A stretch of DNA of 64,000 bases from Pseudomonas ceruminis (GCF_021602025.1 NZ_BQHW01000017.1:1-64000), one strand, 5' to 3'. Shown: positions 1 to 8,848, counted from the first letter of the stretch. Numbers and translations: made by a program. Notes: generated by a model from the sequence alone, not told the origin.

Positions 1-103
1 TTCAACCGCTATCGATCAGACGACCGAAGCATTTCCAGTACTACCTGGATCGATTAACTCATTGAATCTCAAGGAGTTTCTCGTTCCGACTACGCTGGAA
101 GTG
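1..103 (-). other. 5' leader of an rRNA operon, continuing beyond the window
   Basis: Read on the minus strand, this stretch follows a strong GC-discriminator promoter and contains no supported ORF. Its position directly downstream of an rrn-type P1 promoter suggests it is the untranslated leader of an rRNA operon whose 16S gene lies outside the left edge. No 16S sequence is visible inside the window, so the assignment is inferred from the promoter. Confidence 0.6.
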
Positions 104-109
104 GGGCGC

Positions 110-137
110 ATTATAAGGGGATTCGAAACCCCGTCAA
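110..137 (-). promoter_or_regulatory. rRNA operon P1-type promoter
   Basis: On the minus strand the -35 box TTGACG (137-132) and the -10 box TATAAT (115-110) are separated by 16 bases. They are followed by a GC-rich discriminator GCGCCCC. An AT-rich stretch just upstream (about 138-165) could be an UP element. A near-consensus -35/-10 pair, an AT-rich upstream stretch and a GC discriminator are the hallmarks of stringently controlled rRNA promoters. Confidence 0.75.
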
Positions 138-171
138 CCTTTAAATTCAATAACTTGCAAAATCGCCAAGC

Positions 172-207
172 GCAAAGCGGGGAGGCCTGTCGGCCTCCCC
201 GCTTTGC
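172..207 (-). terminator. long hairpin, probable terminator of gcdG
   Basis: A perfect 16-bp stem (172-187 paired with 192-207) encloses a 4-base TGTC loop. It lies 18 bases downstream of the gcdG stop codon and upstream of the rrn promoter. There is no long T tract, but the stem is strong enough to insulate the two transcription units. Confidence 0.6.
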
Positions 208-224
208 AAGCACTCCCTATGACG

Positions 225-1445
225 TCACAGCACACCAGCGGCGCGTAAACGCCCGACATCCTCAGCACCCAACCCCAGCACGTCCGCCAGGACAGCCTCG
301 GTATGCTCACCGAGCAGCGGGGGCGCACGCCGGTACTCCACCGGTGTCTCTGATAGCCGTATAGGGCTAGCCACCTGAGGCACCTGCCCACCCAGCGCAT
401 GGGGAATACTGACTGCAAGGCCACGCGCCAGCACCTGCGGGTCCTGGAACATCTGCGCCAGGTCATTGATCGGCCCACAGGGCACACCCGCAGCCTCCAG
501 CTGCTTGACCCATTCCGCCGTAGTCTTGAACACCGTAGCCTGACGGATCAACGGAATCAGCTCGCTACGGTTGGCCACTCGCTGCTTGTTGGTTGCAAAA
601 CGTGGGTCGTCCGCCCACTGCGGCTGCCCCGCCACTTCGGCAAACTTGCGGAACTGGCCATCGTTACCCACGGTAAGGATGAAATCGCCATCGGCCGTCG
701 GGAAGTCCTGATAAGGCACAATATTAGGATGTGCATTACCCAGGCGCCGAGGCGGGTTGCCCGTGGTCAGGTAATTCATTGCCTGGTTAGCCAGGCACGC
801 CACCTGCACATCGAGCAGCGCCATATCGATATGCTGTCCCACACCGGCCTGGTCACGATGGGCGAGGGCGGCCAGGATCGCTACGGTCGAGTACAACCCC
901 GTCAGGATGTCGGTGAGCGCAACGCCCACCTTCATCGGCCCTGCACCTTCTTCACCGTCAGGGCGCCCAGTCAGGCTCATCAGCCCACCCAGCCCTTGAA
1001 TCATGAAGTCATAGCCCGCGCGCTTGGCATAAGGCCCGGTCTGCCCGAAGCCCGTGATCGAGCAATAGATGAGCGTGGGGTTGAGCGCTTTCAGGCTCGG
1101 ATAGTCCAACCCATAGGCTGCCAGCCCGCCCACCTTGAAGTTTTCGATGACGATGTCCGACTTGGCAGCCAGTTCGCGTACGAGGCGCTGCCCTTGTGGC
1201 TGAGTGAAGTCGATGGTCACCGAGCGCTTGTTGCGGTTGGCCGACAAATAGTAAGCCGCCTCGCTGGTGTTCTCGCCTTGCGTATCCTTAAGGAAGGGCG
1301 GCCCCCATGAGCGCGTATCGTCGCCACTGCCGGGCCGCTCGACCTTGATCACGTCCGCCCCCAGGTCCGCCAGTATCTGACCAGACCATGGCCCAGCCAG
1401 TACACGGGAAAGGTCCAACACCCGCAGATGAGATAGCGCGCCCAT
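225..1445 (-). CDS. gcdG: class III CoA transferase, probable glutarate:succinyl-CoA CoA-transferase
   Basis: The 406-aa protein is a full-length CaiB/BaiF (family III) CoA transferase. Its N-terminus has the GPWSGQILADLGADVIKVE segment typical of the family, and GDDTRSWGPPF follows. It starts 15 bases after the gcdH stop and has an AAGGAG ribosome site seven bases before ATG, so the two genes form an operon. In Pseudomonas the family III transferase next to gcdH activates glutarate from lysine degradation by taking CoA from succinyl-CoA; the substrate here is inferred from this context. Other family III substrates are possible. Confidence 0.85.
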   Translation of the reverse strand: MGALSHLRVLDLSRVLAGPWSGQILADLGADVIKVERPGSGDDTRSWGPPFLKDTQGENTSEAAYYLSANRNKRSVTIDFTQPQGQRLVRELAAKSDIVIENFKVGGLAAYGLDYPSLKALNPTLIYCSITGFGQTGPYAKRAGYDFMIQGLGGLMSLTGRPDGEEGAGPMKVGVALTDILTGLYSTVAILAALAHRDQAGVGQHIDMALLDVQVACLANQAMNYLTTGNPPRRLGNAHPNIVPYQDFPTADGDFILTVGNDGQFRKFAEVAGQPQWADDPRFATNKQRVANRSELIPLIRQATVFKTTAEWVKQLEAAGVPCGPINDLAQMFQDPQVLARGLAVSIPHALGGQVPQVASPIRLSETPVEYRRAPPLLGEHTEAVLADVLGLGAEDVGRLRAAGVL

Positions 1446-1459
1446 GGACAGGCTCCTTA

Positions 1460-2641
1460 TCAGTAGAAGGCCTGGATGCCGGTTTGCGCACGCCCCAGTA
1501 TCAGCGCATGCACATCATGGGTACCTTCATAGGTGTTCACCACTTCAAGGTTGACCAAGTGGCGCGCCACGCCAAACTCGTCGGAGATGCCATTGCCCCC
1601 GAGCATGTCACGGGCCATGCGTGCGATGTCCAGCGCCTTTCCGCAGGAGTTGCGCTTCATGATCGAAGTGATCTCCACTGCAGCGGTGCCTTCATCCTTC
1701 ATACGGCCCAAGCGCAGGCAGCCTTGCAGGGCGAGGGTGATTTCAGTCTGCATGTCGGCCAGCTTTTTCTGAATCAGCTGATTGGCTGCCAGCGGGCGGC
1801 CAAATTGCTGACGGTCCAGAGTGTACTGACGAGCGGTGTGCCAGCAGGCTTCAGCCGCACCCAAGGCGCCCCAAGAGATGCCATAGCGGGCCGAGTTGAG
1901 GCAGGTGAACGGGCCTTTAAGGCCGCGCACATCAGGGAAGATGTTCTCTTGCGGCACAAACACGTTGTCCATGACGATTTCACCGGTGATCGATGCACGC
2001 AGGCCAACCTTGCCGTGAATCGCCGGCGCGCTCAGGCCTTCCCAGCCTTTTTCAAGAACAAAGCCGCGGATATCGCCAGCATCATCCTTGGCCCAGACCA
2101 CGAAGACGTCGGCAATCGGGCTATTGGTGATCCACATCTTGCTGCCATTCAGGCGGTAGCCACCGTCGACCTTTTTCGCGCGGGTGATCATCGAACCCGG
2201 ATCGGAGCCATGGTTAGGCTCGGTCAGGCCGAAGCAGCCGATCCACTCGCCGCTGGCCAGCTTGGGCAGGTACTTCTGCTTCTGTGCTTCGGTGCCGAAT
2301 TCGTTGATCGGCACCATCACCAGCGAAGACTGCACACTCATCATCGAGCGGTAGCCGGAGTCGATACGCTCGACCTCACGGGCGATCAGGCCATAACACA
2401 CATAGTTCAACCCACTGCCGCCGTACTGCTCGGGGATGGTCGCGCCCAGCAGGCCAACCTCACCCATTTCGCGAAAAATCGACGGATCGGTCTGCTCATG
2501 GCGGAAAGCCTCCAGTACCCGCGGCGCCAGCTTGTCCTGGGCGAACTGATAAGCGCTGTCACGCACCATGCGCTCTTCTTCAGTGAGCTGCTGATCAAGC
2601 AGCAGCGGGTCGATCCAGTTGAAGCTTGCTTTACCGGCCAT
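1460..2641 (-). CDS. gcdH: glutaryl-CoA dehydrogenase
   Basis: The 393-aa product beginning [12 protein letters not shown] is a flavin-dependent acyl-CoA dehydrogenase of the glutaryl-CoA type. It would oxidise and decarboxylate glutaryl-CoA to crotonyl-CoA in lysine, tryptophan and glutarate catabolism. Diagnostic segments include [54 protein letters not shown] and the C-terminal [17 protein letters not shown], where the Glu of TYEGT is the family catalytic base. The reading frame is open 87 bases further upstream, but the start at 2641 fits the known N-terminus. It is divergent from gcdR and cotranscribed with gcdG. Confidence 0.95.
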   Translation of the reverse strand: MAGKASFNWIDPLLLDQQLTEEERMVRDSAYQFAQDKLAPRVLEAFRHEQTDPSIFREMGEVGLLGATIPEQYGGSGLNYVCYGLIAREVERIDSGYRSMMSVQSSLVMVPINEFGTEAQKQKYLPKLASGEWIGCFGLTEPNHGSDPGSMITRAKKVDGGYRLNGSKMWITNSPIADVFVVWAKDDAGDIRGFVLEKGWEGLSAPAIHGKVGLRASITGEIVMDNVFVPQENIFPDVRGLKGPFTCLNSARYGISWGALGAAEACWHTARQYTLDRQQFGRPLAANQLIQKKLADMQTEITLALQGCLRLGRMKDEGTAAVEITSIMKRNSCGKALDIARMARDMLGGNGISDEFGVARHLVNLEVVNTYEGTHDVHALILGRAQTGIQAFY

Positions 2642-2733
2642 GAGCAAAATCCTCGGAAATTGGGAGCAGATTCTTGTGCCATTGATCCTAGGCTTGATCG
2701 GCAGCGGGGACAAACGAGGATTGCGCACGCACT

Positions 2734-2758
2734 AGTGATGATTTATCACTTCGTGATA
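2734..2758. promoter_or_regulatory. candidate GcdR operator in the gcdH-gcdR spacer
   Basis: Three alternating GTGAT/ATCAC half-sites form two overlapping dyads: AGTGAT-N5-ATCACT (2734-2750) and TATCAC-N3-GTGATA (2744-2758). They lie in the 162-bp divergent spacer between gcdH and the LysR-type gene, where such regulators normally bind. Assignment to GcdR is inference from position and symmetry. Confidence 0.55.
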
Positions 2759-2803
2759 CACCAGAACGCCCTGTTAACAGCCATACGAGTGAGGTTGACG
2801 TAC

Positions 2804-3721
2804 ATGCGCCGCAAGATCCCCAGCACCACCGCCCTGGTCTGTTTCGAAGCGGCTGCGCGCCACGAGAGCTTTACCAAGGCCGCCCAGGAGCTTGCACTGA
2901 CCCAGGGTGCCGTCTGTCGACAGATCGGCAGCCTTGAAACGTTCCTCAACGTGGAACTGTTCCGCCGCTCGCGGCGCGGCGTGAAGCTGACCGAAGCGGG
3001 GTTGTCCTACAGCCGCCAGGTCGCCACGCAGCTCGATGCGGTGGAACGTGACACCTTGTCGGTGATGCGCCAGCAGGGCGCCAACGTGATCGAACTTGCC
3101 GTAGTCCCCACCTTCGGCACCCAGTGGCTGCTACCGCGGCTAAAGGATTTTCAGCACCGCCACCCGGAGGTCACCGTCAACCTGACCAACCGCACCCGCC
3201 CGTTCCTGTTCGCCGACACGCCCTTCGACGCCGCCATCTATTTCGGTGATGCCGACTGGTCGGGCACTCACTCTCATCGCCTGATGGGCGAAAACCCCAT
3301 GCCCGTCTGCAGCCCGGCCTTGCTGAGCGGGCAGGGCCTGCTTGATGCGCAACGCATTGCCAACCTCCCGCTGCTGCAACAGACCACTCGGCCCTACGCT
3401 TGGCGCCAGTGGTTCAACGGCCTCGGGATGACCATCGCCGGCGACATGACAGGCCCGCGCTATGAACTGTTTTCCATGCTCGCCCAAGCCGCCATGCATG
3501 AGATGGGTGTTGCGCTGATCCCGCCGTTCCTGATCCAGCGCGAACTGGAGGAGGGCAGGCTGGTGGTCGCTAACAGGCACGCACTGTCCAGCACCAAGGC
3601 CTATTATCTGATGATCCCGGAGCGCAAAGTGGAGTCCGCCTCGCTGCGCGCGTTCCGTGACTGGCTACTGGCCCAGTCACAGCTGTATATCGCCGCTCAC
3701 AAGGGCGAAGCGCCTGCCTGA
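2804..3721 (+). CDS. gcdR: LysR-type transcriptional regulator of glutarate catabolism
   Basis: The 305-aa protein beginning MRRKIPSTTALVCFEAAAR has an N-terminal winged HTH (about residues 5-65, with TKAAQELALTQGAVCRQI) and a LysR substrate-binding domain. It belongs to the GcvA-like branch. It is transcribed away from gcdH, the usual arrangement for a LysR activator of the adjacent operon, here probably responding to glutarate. The reading frame stays open far upstream, but that part overlaps gcdH antisense. The ATG at 2804 has a GTGAGG ribosome site and gives a normal LysR N-terminus. Confidence 0.88.
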   Translation: MRRKIPSTTALVCFEAAARHESFTKAAQELALTQGAVCRQIGSLETFLNVELFRRSRRGVKLTEAGLSYSRQVATQLDAVERDTLSVMRQQGANVIELAVVPTFGTQWLLPRLKDFQHRHPEVTVNLTNRTRPFLFADTPFDAAIYFGDADWSGTHSHRLMGENPMPVCSPALLSGQGLLDAQRIANLPLLQQTTRPYAWRQWFNGLGMTIAGDMTGPRYELFSMLAQAAMHEMGVALIPPFLIQRELEEGRLVVANRHALSSTKAYYLMIPERKVESASLRAFRDWLLAQSQLYIAAHKGEAPA

Positions 3722-4140
3722 CTTTTGTAGTCAATTATTTTAAACACCTACAGATATATTTTTTTGTCGCCTTTAAGACAACTGTTCGGGTTAAACGAAA
3801 AACCACTTTCAGCCCGGTGAACACGCGGGCTTCAGAGGCTTTTACGACCACGAACAGCCATTCTGCGAAATCATCGCAAAAAAATTCCAAATCTCCCCTA
3901 ATCTGCCAATAGCCCATGCTTGATGGGCTGCGAGCCAATTGTTGCGACATACGGTCACAGGGTGACTTGTAGTTTTAACTTCGTTTCGCTCCAGAACCGG
4001 TTGAAGCCCTTTGGGTTCGTCTGCAAAATGCTCCGCCCGCCCAGGATTCGGCGGGCTGGCATTCAATAGCCAACCCCGCGCACCATCCGAAGTGCGCTGG
4101 CTTCTATAAAGACAAAAAGGTCACCGCAGGAGAAATAGTC
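3722..4140. other. 419-bp non-coding region upstream of pntAA
   Basis: I see no supported gene here. The region holds three short GC-rich hairpins: AGCCCG...CGGGCT near 3810-3832, AGCCCA...TGGGCT near 3912-3930 and GCCCGCC...GGCGGGC near 4036-4057. The first could end gcdR transcription. A TATAAA at 4105-4110 is a weak -10 candidate for pnt with no clear -35 partner. The ribosome site AGGAG (about 4128) decides the GTG start at 4141. Confidence 0.5.
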
Positions 4141-5262
4141 GTGCACATTGGTGTTCCTCTCGAGACGCAGACCGGTGAGACAAGGGTCGCTGCGACCCCG
4201 GAAACGATCAAGAAACTGATTGCCCAAGGCCATCAGGTCACGGTCCAACGGGGGGCGGGCCTCAATGCCAGCATTCCGGACAGTGCCTATGAGGCCGTGG
4301 GCGCTTCCCTGGGCGGTGCCGCAGATGCCTATGGCGCCCAGCTGGTCCTCAAGGTTGTCGCGCCCGACGACCTGGAACTGGCCCAGCTCAACAGCGGCAG
4401 CGTGCTGGTGGGCATGCTCAACCCCTTCAACAGCGAACTGATCGCCAAGATGGCAGCGCGCGGTATCACCGCCTTCGCCCTGGAGGCCGCACCTCGCACG
4501 TCGCGCGCCCAGAGCCTGGACGTGTTGTCGTCCCAAGCCAACATCGCCGGCTACAAGGCCGTGTTGCTGGCCGCCCATCACTACCCCCGTTTCATGCCCA
4601 TGCTGATGACCGCCGCCGGCACCGTAAAGGCTGCCCGTGTGCTGATCCTGGGCGCAGGGGTTGCCGGCTTGCAGGCCATCGCCACGGCCAAACGCCTCGG
4701 CGCGGTCATCGAGGCGTCGGATGTACGCCCGGCAGTAAAGGAGCAGATCGAATCGCTGGGGGCCAAGTTCATCGATGTGCCCTACGAGAGCGACGAGGAG
4801 CGCGCCTGCGCCGAAGGTGTCGGCGGCTATGCACGGCCGATGCCGGCCAGCTGGATGCAACGCCAGGCCCAAGCGGTCCACGAACGCGCCAAACAGGCCG
4901 ATATCGTCATCACTACCGCACTGATTCCCGGTCGCAAGGCACCGACGCTGCTCAGTGCCGAAACCGTGGCGCAGATGAAACCAGGCTCGGTGGTCATCGA
5001 CCTGGCTGCCGCCCAAGGTGGTAACTGCCCGCTGACCGTCGCCGATCAGGTGGTCATGGAAAACGGCGTGACCATCGTCGGCCCGACCAATCTGCCCGCG
5101 CAGGTAGGTGCAGACGCCTCGGCCCTGTATGCCCGCAACCTGCTGGACTTCATGAAGCTGCTGTTCGACAAGGACGGCGCGCTGGTCATCAACCTCGAAG
5201 ACGACATCGTCGCGGCCTGCCTCATGTGCCGCGACGGTCAGATCGTCCGCAAGAACGGCTAA
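4141..5262 (+). CDS. pntAA: NAD(P) transhydrogenase subunit alpha part 1 (domain I)
   Basis: The 373-aa protein is the soluble NAD(H)-binding domain I of proton-translocating transhydrogenase. It is homologous to alanine dehydrogenase, with MHIGVPLETQTGETRVA at the N-terminus and the dinucleotide-binding GAGVAGLQAIATAKRLGA near residues 170-190. RPxxxQ-type residues and DLAAAQGGN are also visible. Translation begins at GTG with an AGGAG ribosome site. Together with pntAB and pntB it forms the split three-subunit enzyme, which couples proton entry at the inner membrane to reduction of NADP+ by NADH. Confidence 0.95.
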   Translation: MHIGVPLETQTGETRVAATPETIKKLIAQGHQVTVQRGAGLNASIPDSAYEAVGASLGGAADAYGAQLVLKVVAPDDLELAQLNSGSVLVGMLNPFNSELIAKMAARGITAFALEAAPRTSRAQSLDVLSSQANIAGYKAVLLAAHHYPRFMPMLMTAAGTVKAARVLILGAGVAGLQAIATAKRLGAVIEASDVRPAVKEQIESLGAKFIDVPYESDEERACAEGVGGYARPMPASWMQRQAQAVHERAKQADIVITTALIPGRKAPTLLSAETVAQMKPGSVVIDLAAAQGGNCPLTVADQVVMENGVTIVGPTNLPAQVGADASALYARNLLDFMKLLFDKDGALVINLEDDIVAACLMCRDGQIVRKNG

Positions 5263-5273
5263 GGAGCACGACA

Positions 5274-5588
5274 ATGGAAGACATGCTGATTTCCCATGGC
5301 ATCTACAACCTGATCATCTTCGTGCTGGCCATCTATGTGGGCTATCACGTGGTGTGGAACGTCACGCCGGCACTGCACACACCGTTAATGGCGGTCACCA
5401 ACGCCATTTCGGCGATTGTCATCGTCGGTGCCATGCTGGCAGCCGCCCTGACCGTGACCCCTGCGGGCAAGTTGATGGGTACTCTGGCAGTGGCCCTGGC
5501 CGCAGTGAACGTATTCGGTGGCTTCCTGGTCACCCGGCGCATGCTTGAGATGTTCAAGAAGAAAACCAAGAACGAGGCGCAGAAGTAA
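5274..5588 (+). CDS. pntAB: NAD(P) transhydrogenase subunit alpha part 2 (membrane)
   Basis: The 104-aa protein beginning MEDMLISHGIYNLIIFVLA is the short membrane part of the alpha subunit, with three or four hydrophobic helices and a basic C-terminal tail (KKKTKNEAQK). ATG at 5274 follows AAGGAGCACGACA, 11 bases after the pntAA stop. Splitting of the alpha subunit into pntAA and pntAB is usual in Pseudomonas and many alphaproteobacteria. Confidence 0.93.
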   Translation: MEDMLISHGIYNLIIFVLAIYVGYHVVWNVTPALHTPLMAVTNAISAIVIVGAMLAAALTVTPAGKLMGTLAVALAAVNVFGGFLVTRRMLEMFKKKTKNEAQK

Positions 5589-5590
5589 GC

Positions 5591-7027
5591 ATGAGCATGA
5601 ATCTGGTAACGCTTCTCTACCTCGTCGCCTCGGTCTGCTTCATCCAGGCACTCAAGGGCCTGTCGCACCCGACCACCTCCCGGCGCGGTAACCTGTTCGG
5701 CATGATCGGCATGGGGATCGCCATCCTCACGACGGTGGGCCTCATCTATAAGTTGGGTGCAGAGCTGGCGACCGCCGGCATCGGCTACGTCATCGTCGGC
5801 CTGCTGATCGGCGGCTGCGCCGGTTCGATCATGGCCAAACGCGTGGAGATGACCAAGATGCCGGAGCTGGTCGCCTTCATGCACAGCATGATTGGCCTGG
5901 CGGCAGTGTTCATCGCCATCGCCGCAGTGCTCGAACCGCAGTCCATGGGCATCGTTGCCGTCATCAGCGACCCAATCCCCGCCGGCAACCGCCTGGAGCT
6001 GTTCCTCGGTGCAGCCATTGGTGCAATCACCTTTTCCGGCTCTGTGATCGCCTTCGGCAAGCTGTCGGGCAAGTACAAGTTCCGCCTGTTCCAGGGAGCA
6101 CCCGTACAGTTCACCGGCCAGCACAAGCTGAACCTGATCCTGGGCCTGACCACCCTCGCGCTGGGCCTGCTGTTCACCTTCACCGGCCACTACAGCGCCT
6201 TCACCCTGATGCTGGTCCTGGCTTTCATCATGGGTGTGCTGATCATTATCCCGATCGGGGGCGCCGACATGCCGGTCGTCGTGTCGATGCTCAATAGCTA
6301 CTCGGGCTGGGCGGCGGCCGGGATCGGCTTCTCGCTGAACAACTCGATGCTGATCATCGCCGGCTCGCTGGTAGGCTCCAGCGGTGCGATCCTTTCGTAC
6401 ATCATGTGCAAGGCGATGAACCGTTCGTTCTTCAACGTCATCCTTGGCGGTTTCGGCGCCGATGCCGACGCAGGCGCCACTACAGGTGCGAAGGAGCAGC
6501 GCCCGGTGAAGTCCGGTTCCGCTGACGACGCCACCTTCCTACTGAGCAATGCCGACAGCGTGATTATCGTTCCAGGTTACGGCCTGGCCGTCGCACGCGC
6601 CCAGCACGCGCTCAAGGAGCTGACCGAGAAACTGACCCACAACGGTGTCACGGTGAAGTATGCGATCCACCCGGTGGCAGGGCGCATGCCTGGACACATG
6701 AACGTGCTGCTGGCCGAGGCTGAAGTGCCTTACGACCAGGTGTTCGAGATGGAAGACATCAACGCCGAGTTCGGCCAGGCCGACGTCGTGCTGGTGCTGG
6801 GCGCCAACGACGTGGTCAACCCGGCAGCGAAGAACGATCCAAAGTCGCCGATCGCTGGCATGCCCATCCTCGAGGCGTACAAGGCCAAGACCATCATCGT
6901 CAACAAGCGCTCCATGGCCAGCGGCTACGCCGGCCTGGATAACGAACTGTTCTACCTGGACAAGACCATGATGGTGTTCGGCGACGCGAAGAAAGTCATC
7001 GAAGACATGGTCAAGGCCGTCGAGTAA
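5591..7027 (+). CDS. pntB: NAD(P) transhydrogenase subunit beta
   Basis: The 478-aa protein has an N-terminal membrane domain (about residues 1-270, eight or nine helices) and a C-terminal NADP(H)-binding domain III. The latter carries VIIVPGYGLAVARAQHAL, HPVAGRMPGHMNVLLAEA and NKRSMASGYAGLDNELF. The start lies two bases after the pntAB stop. It completes the pnt operon, and a strong terminator follows. Confidence 0.95.
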   Translation: MSMNLVTLLYLVASVCFIQALKGLSHPTTSRRGNLFGMIGMGIAILTTVGLIYKLGAELATAGIGYVIVGLLIGGCAGSIMAKRVEMTKMPELVAFMHSMIGLAAVFIAIAAVLEPQSMGIVAVISDPIPAGNRLELFLGAAIGAITFSGSVIAFGKLSGKYKFRLFQGAPVQFTGQHKLNLILGLTTLALGLLFTFTGHYSAFTLMLVLAFIMGVLIIIPIGGADMPVVVSMLNSYSGWAAAGIGFSLNNSMLIIAGSLVGSSGAILSYIMCKAMNRSFFNVILGGFGADADAGATTGAKEQRPVKSGSADDATFLLSNADSVIIVPGYGLAVARAQHALKELTEKLTHNGVTVKYAIHPVAGRMPGHMNVLLAEAEVPYDQVFEMEDINAEFGQADVVLVLGANDVVNPAAKNDPKSPIAGMPILEAYKAKTIIVNKRSMASGYAGLDNELFYLDKTMMVFGDAKKVIEDMVKAVE

Positions 7028-7058
7028 CGCTCTCGCCTCGAACGCTGCACGCGATAAG

Positions 7059-7092
7059 AAGGCCCCGGTGAGTATTTTCCGGGGCTTTTTTT
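7059..7092 (+). terminator. Rho-independent terminator of pntAA-pntAB-pntB
   Basis: GCCCCGG (7062-7068) pairs with CCGGGGC (7079-7085), followed by seven T residues. Confidence 0.9.
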
Positions 7093-7138
7093 CATTTTGG
7101 CTGATCCAGATCAACGGCTCTATTTCAGGGCTTCTCAT

Positions 7139-7152
7139 ACGACCATGGTCGT
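7139..7152. repeat. palindrome ACGACCATGGTCGT upstream of the CoA transferase gene
   Basis: A perfect 14-bp palindrome lies 67 bases before the CoA transferase start. It recurs almost identically downstream of the gene at 8725-8737, including the bases following on the right. It may be an operator or part of a direct repeat. Confidence 0.4.
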
Positions 7153-7218
7153 GGGACGGCGCCGGGCGAAATCTCTAGACTGCGCTGCAGTAGCTTCAGT
7201 AGCCCGAGATAACAATCC

Positions 7219-8712
7219 ATGTACCGTGATCGTATCCGCTTGTCCTCCCTGCACAGCAAGGTAATGAGTGCGGCTGATGCCGCTGGTTTGATCGAGGACG
7301 GCATGACCGTCGGCATGAGCGGTTTCACCCGCGCCGGCGAAGCCAAGGCTGTGCCGCATGCGCTGGCCGAACGCGCCAAGCAGTCGCCACTGAAAATCAG
7401 CCTGATGACCGGCGCCAGCCTGGGCAACGACCTCGACAAGCAGCTGACCGAAGCCGGCGTGCTGGCCCGTCGCATGCCGTTCCAGGTCGACAGCACATTG
7501 CGCAAGGCCATCAATGACGGCCAGGTCATGTTCATCGACCAGCACCTTTCGGAAACCGTCGAGCAACTGCGCAACCAGCAGCTGAAACTGCCGGACATCG
7601 CGGTCATCGAAGCCGTCGCCATCACCGAAGAAGGCCACATCGTGCCCACCACCTCGGTAGGTAACTCGGCCAGCTTCGCGATTTTCGCCAAACAAGTGAT
7701 CGTCGAGATCAACCTGTCGCACAACGCCAACCTCGAAGGCCTGCACGACATCTATATCCCGACCTACCGTCCGACCCGTACCCCGATTCCGTTGGTGAAG
7801 GTCGATGATCGCATCGGCAGCACTGCCATCCCAATCGACCCGGCCAAGATCGTCGGTATCGTCATCAGCGACCAGCCAGACTCGCCGTCCACCGTTTTGC
7901 CGCCCGATGAAGAAACCCAGGCCATCGCCGACCACCTGATCAACTTCCTCAAGAACGAAGTCGACGCTGGCCGCATGACCAACAAGCTCGGCCCACTGCA
8001 GGCGGGTATCGGTAGCATCGCCAACGCGGTGATGTGTGGCCTGATCGAGTCGCCGTTCGAAGACCTGACCATGTACTCCGAAGTACTGCAGGACTCGACC
8101 TTCGACCTGATCGACGCTGGCAAGCTGAGCTTCGCCTCGGGCAGCTCGATCACCCTGTCGACTCGCCGCAACGCTGACGTGTTCGGCAACCTGGAGCGCT
8201 ACAAGGACAAGCTGGTGCTGCGCCCGCAGGAGATCTCCAACCACCCTGAAGTCGTGCGCCGCCTGGGTATTATCGGCATCAACACCGCGCTGGAGTTCGA
8301 CATTTATGGCAACGTCAACTCCACCCACGTTTGTGGCACCCGGATGATGAACGGCATCGGTGGCTCCGGCGACTTCGCCCGCAACGCCCACCTGGCGGTA
8401 TTCGTTACCAAGTCGATCGCCAAGGGCGGCGCGATTTCCAGCGTGGTGCCGATGGTCAGCCACGTCGACCACACCGAGCACGACGTCGACATTCTGGTAA
8501 CCGAGCAAGGCCTGGCCGACCTCCGCGGCCTGGCGCCTCGCGAGCGGGCTCGTGCGATCATCGACAACTGCGTGCATCCGGACTACCGCGCCGCGTTGAA
8601 CGACTATTTCGATCGCGCCTGCCAACGCGGTGGCCACACCCCACACATTCTGCGTGAAGCGCTGAGCTGGCATGAGAACCTGGAAGAATCTGGGCGCATG
8701 CTCGCTAGCTGA
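7219..8712 (+). CDS. acetyl-CoA hydrolase/transferase family protein (succinyl-CoA:acetate/propionate type)
   Basis: The 497-aa protein is a family I CoA transferase of the acetyl-CoA hydrolase/Cat1/ScpC branch. It shows TVGMSGFTRAGEAKAVP near the N-terminus and TSVGNSASFAIFAKQVIVEIN around the region of the catalytic Glu. The C-terminal signature is GTRMMNGIGGSGDFARNA. Members move CoA between succinate and acetate or propionate; the exact acyl substrate cannot be read from sequence. It is a single-gene unit with its own terminator. Confidence 0.85.
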   Translation: MYRDRIRLSSLHSKVMSAADAAGLIEDGMTVGMSGFTRAGEAKAVPHALAERAKQSPLKISLMTGASLGNDLDKQLTEAGVLARRMPFQVDSTLRKAINDGQVMFIDQHLSETVEQLRNQQLKLPDIAVIEAVAITEEGHIVPTTSVGNSASFAIFAKQVIVEINLSHNANLEGLHDIYIPTYRPTRTPIPLVKVDDRIGSTAIPIDPAKIVGIVISDQPDSPSTVLPPDEETQAIADHLINFLKNEVDAGRMTNKLGPLQAGIGSIANAVMCGLIESPFEDLTMYSEVLQDSTFDLIDAGKLSFASGSSITLSTRRNADVFGNLERYKDKLVLRPQEISNHPEVVRRLGIIGINTALEFDIYGNVNSTHVCGTRMMNGIGGSGDFARNAHLAVFVTKSIAKGGAISSVVPMVSHVDHTEHDVDILVTEQGLADLRGLAPRERARAIIDNCVHPDYRAALNDYFDRACQRGGHTPHILREALSWHENLEESGRMLAS

Positions 8713-8724
8713 TCGGTTGTAATT

Positions 8725-8737
8725 ACGACCTGGTCGT
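8725..8737. repeat. palindrome ACGACCTGGTCGT downstream of the CoA transferase gene
   Basis: It begins 12 bases after the stop codon and matches the upstream palindrome at 7139-7152 apart from one missing base. The bases GTGACGG that continue on the right resemble the GTGGGACGG following the upstream copy, so this is a near-direct repeat flanking the gene. Confidence 0.4.
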
Positions 8738-8770
8738 GACGGGGCTGCACCACCCGCCCCAGCCATCCCA

Positions 8771-8793
8771 AGGGCCGCTGTGCGGCCCTTTTT
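8771..8793 (+). terminator. Rho-independent terminator of the CoA transferase gene
   Basis: AGGGCCGC pairs with GCGGCCCT across a 3-base loop and is followed by a short T run. Confidence 0.85.
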
Positions 8794-8848
8794 GCGTTGA
8801 AGAGCGGTGCTGCAACCGCGTGCCGTAGCAGTGACCTCACCAACTCGA

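Noticed and set aside
116-131. GGGGATTCGAAACCCC, resembling a tRNA T-arm
   Set aside because: There is no acceptor stem, anticodon arm or CCA. The bases are the spacer between the -35 and -10 of the rrn promoter.
2642-2690. TGGCACAAGAATCTGC on the minus strand before gcdH, like a sigma-54 promoter
   Set aside because: The GG-to-GC spacing is one base too long, which is not tolerated by sigma-54.
1388-2803. Long open frame upstream of and continuous with gcdR on the plus strand
   Set aside because: It is antisense to gcdH and has no domain. The LysR N-terminus begins at 2804, so the rest is a high-GC shadow frame.
4063-5274. 403-codon minus-strand frame opposite pntAA, and similar long frames opposite other genes (7135-8766, 35032-36339, 36914-38395, 40551-42107, 42240-43388, 48908-50077, 55899-57290, 59683-60993)
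   Set aside because: All are antisense to clearly recognised proteins and have the His/Gln/Arg- or Asp/Val-rich composition of shadow frames in GC-rich DNA.
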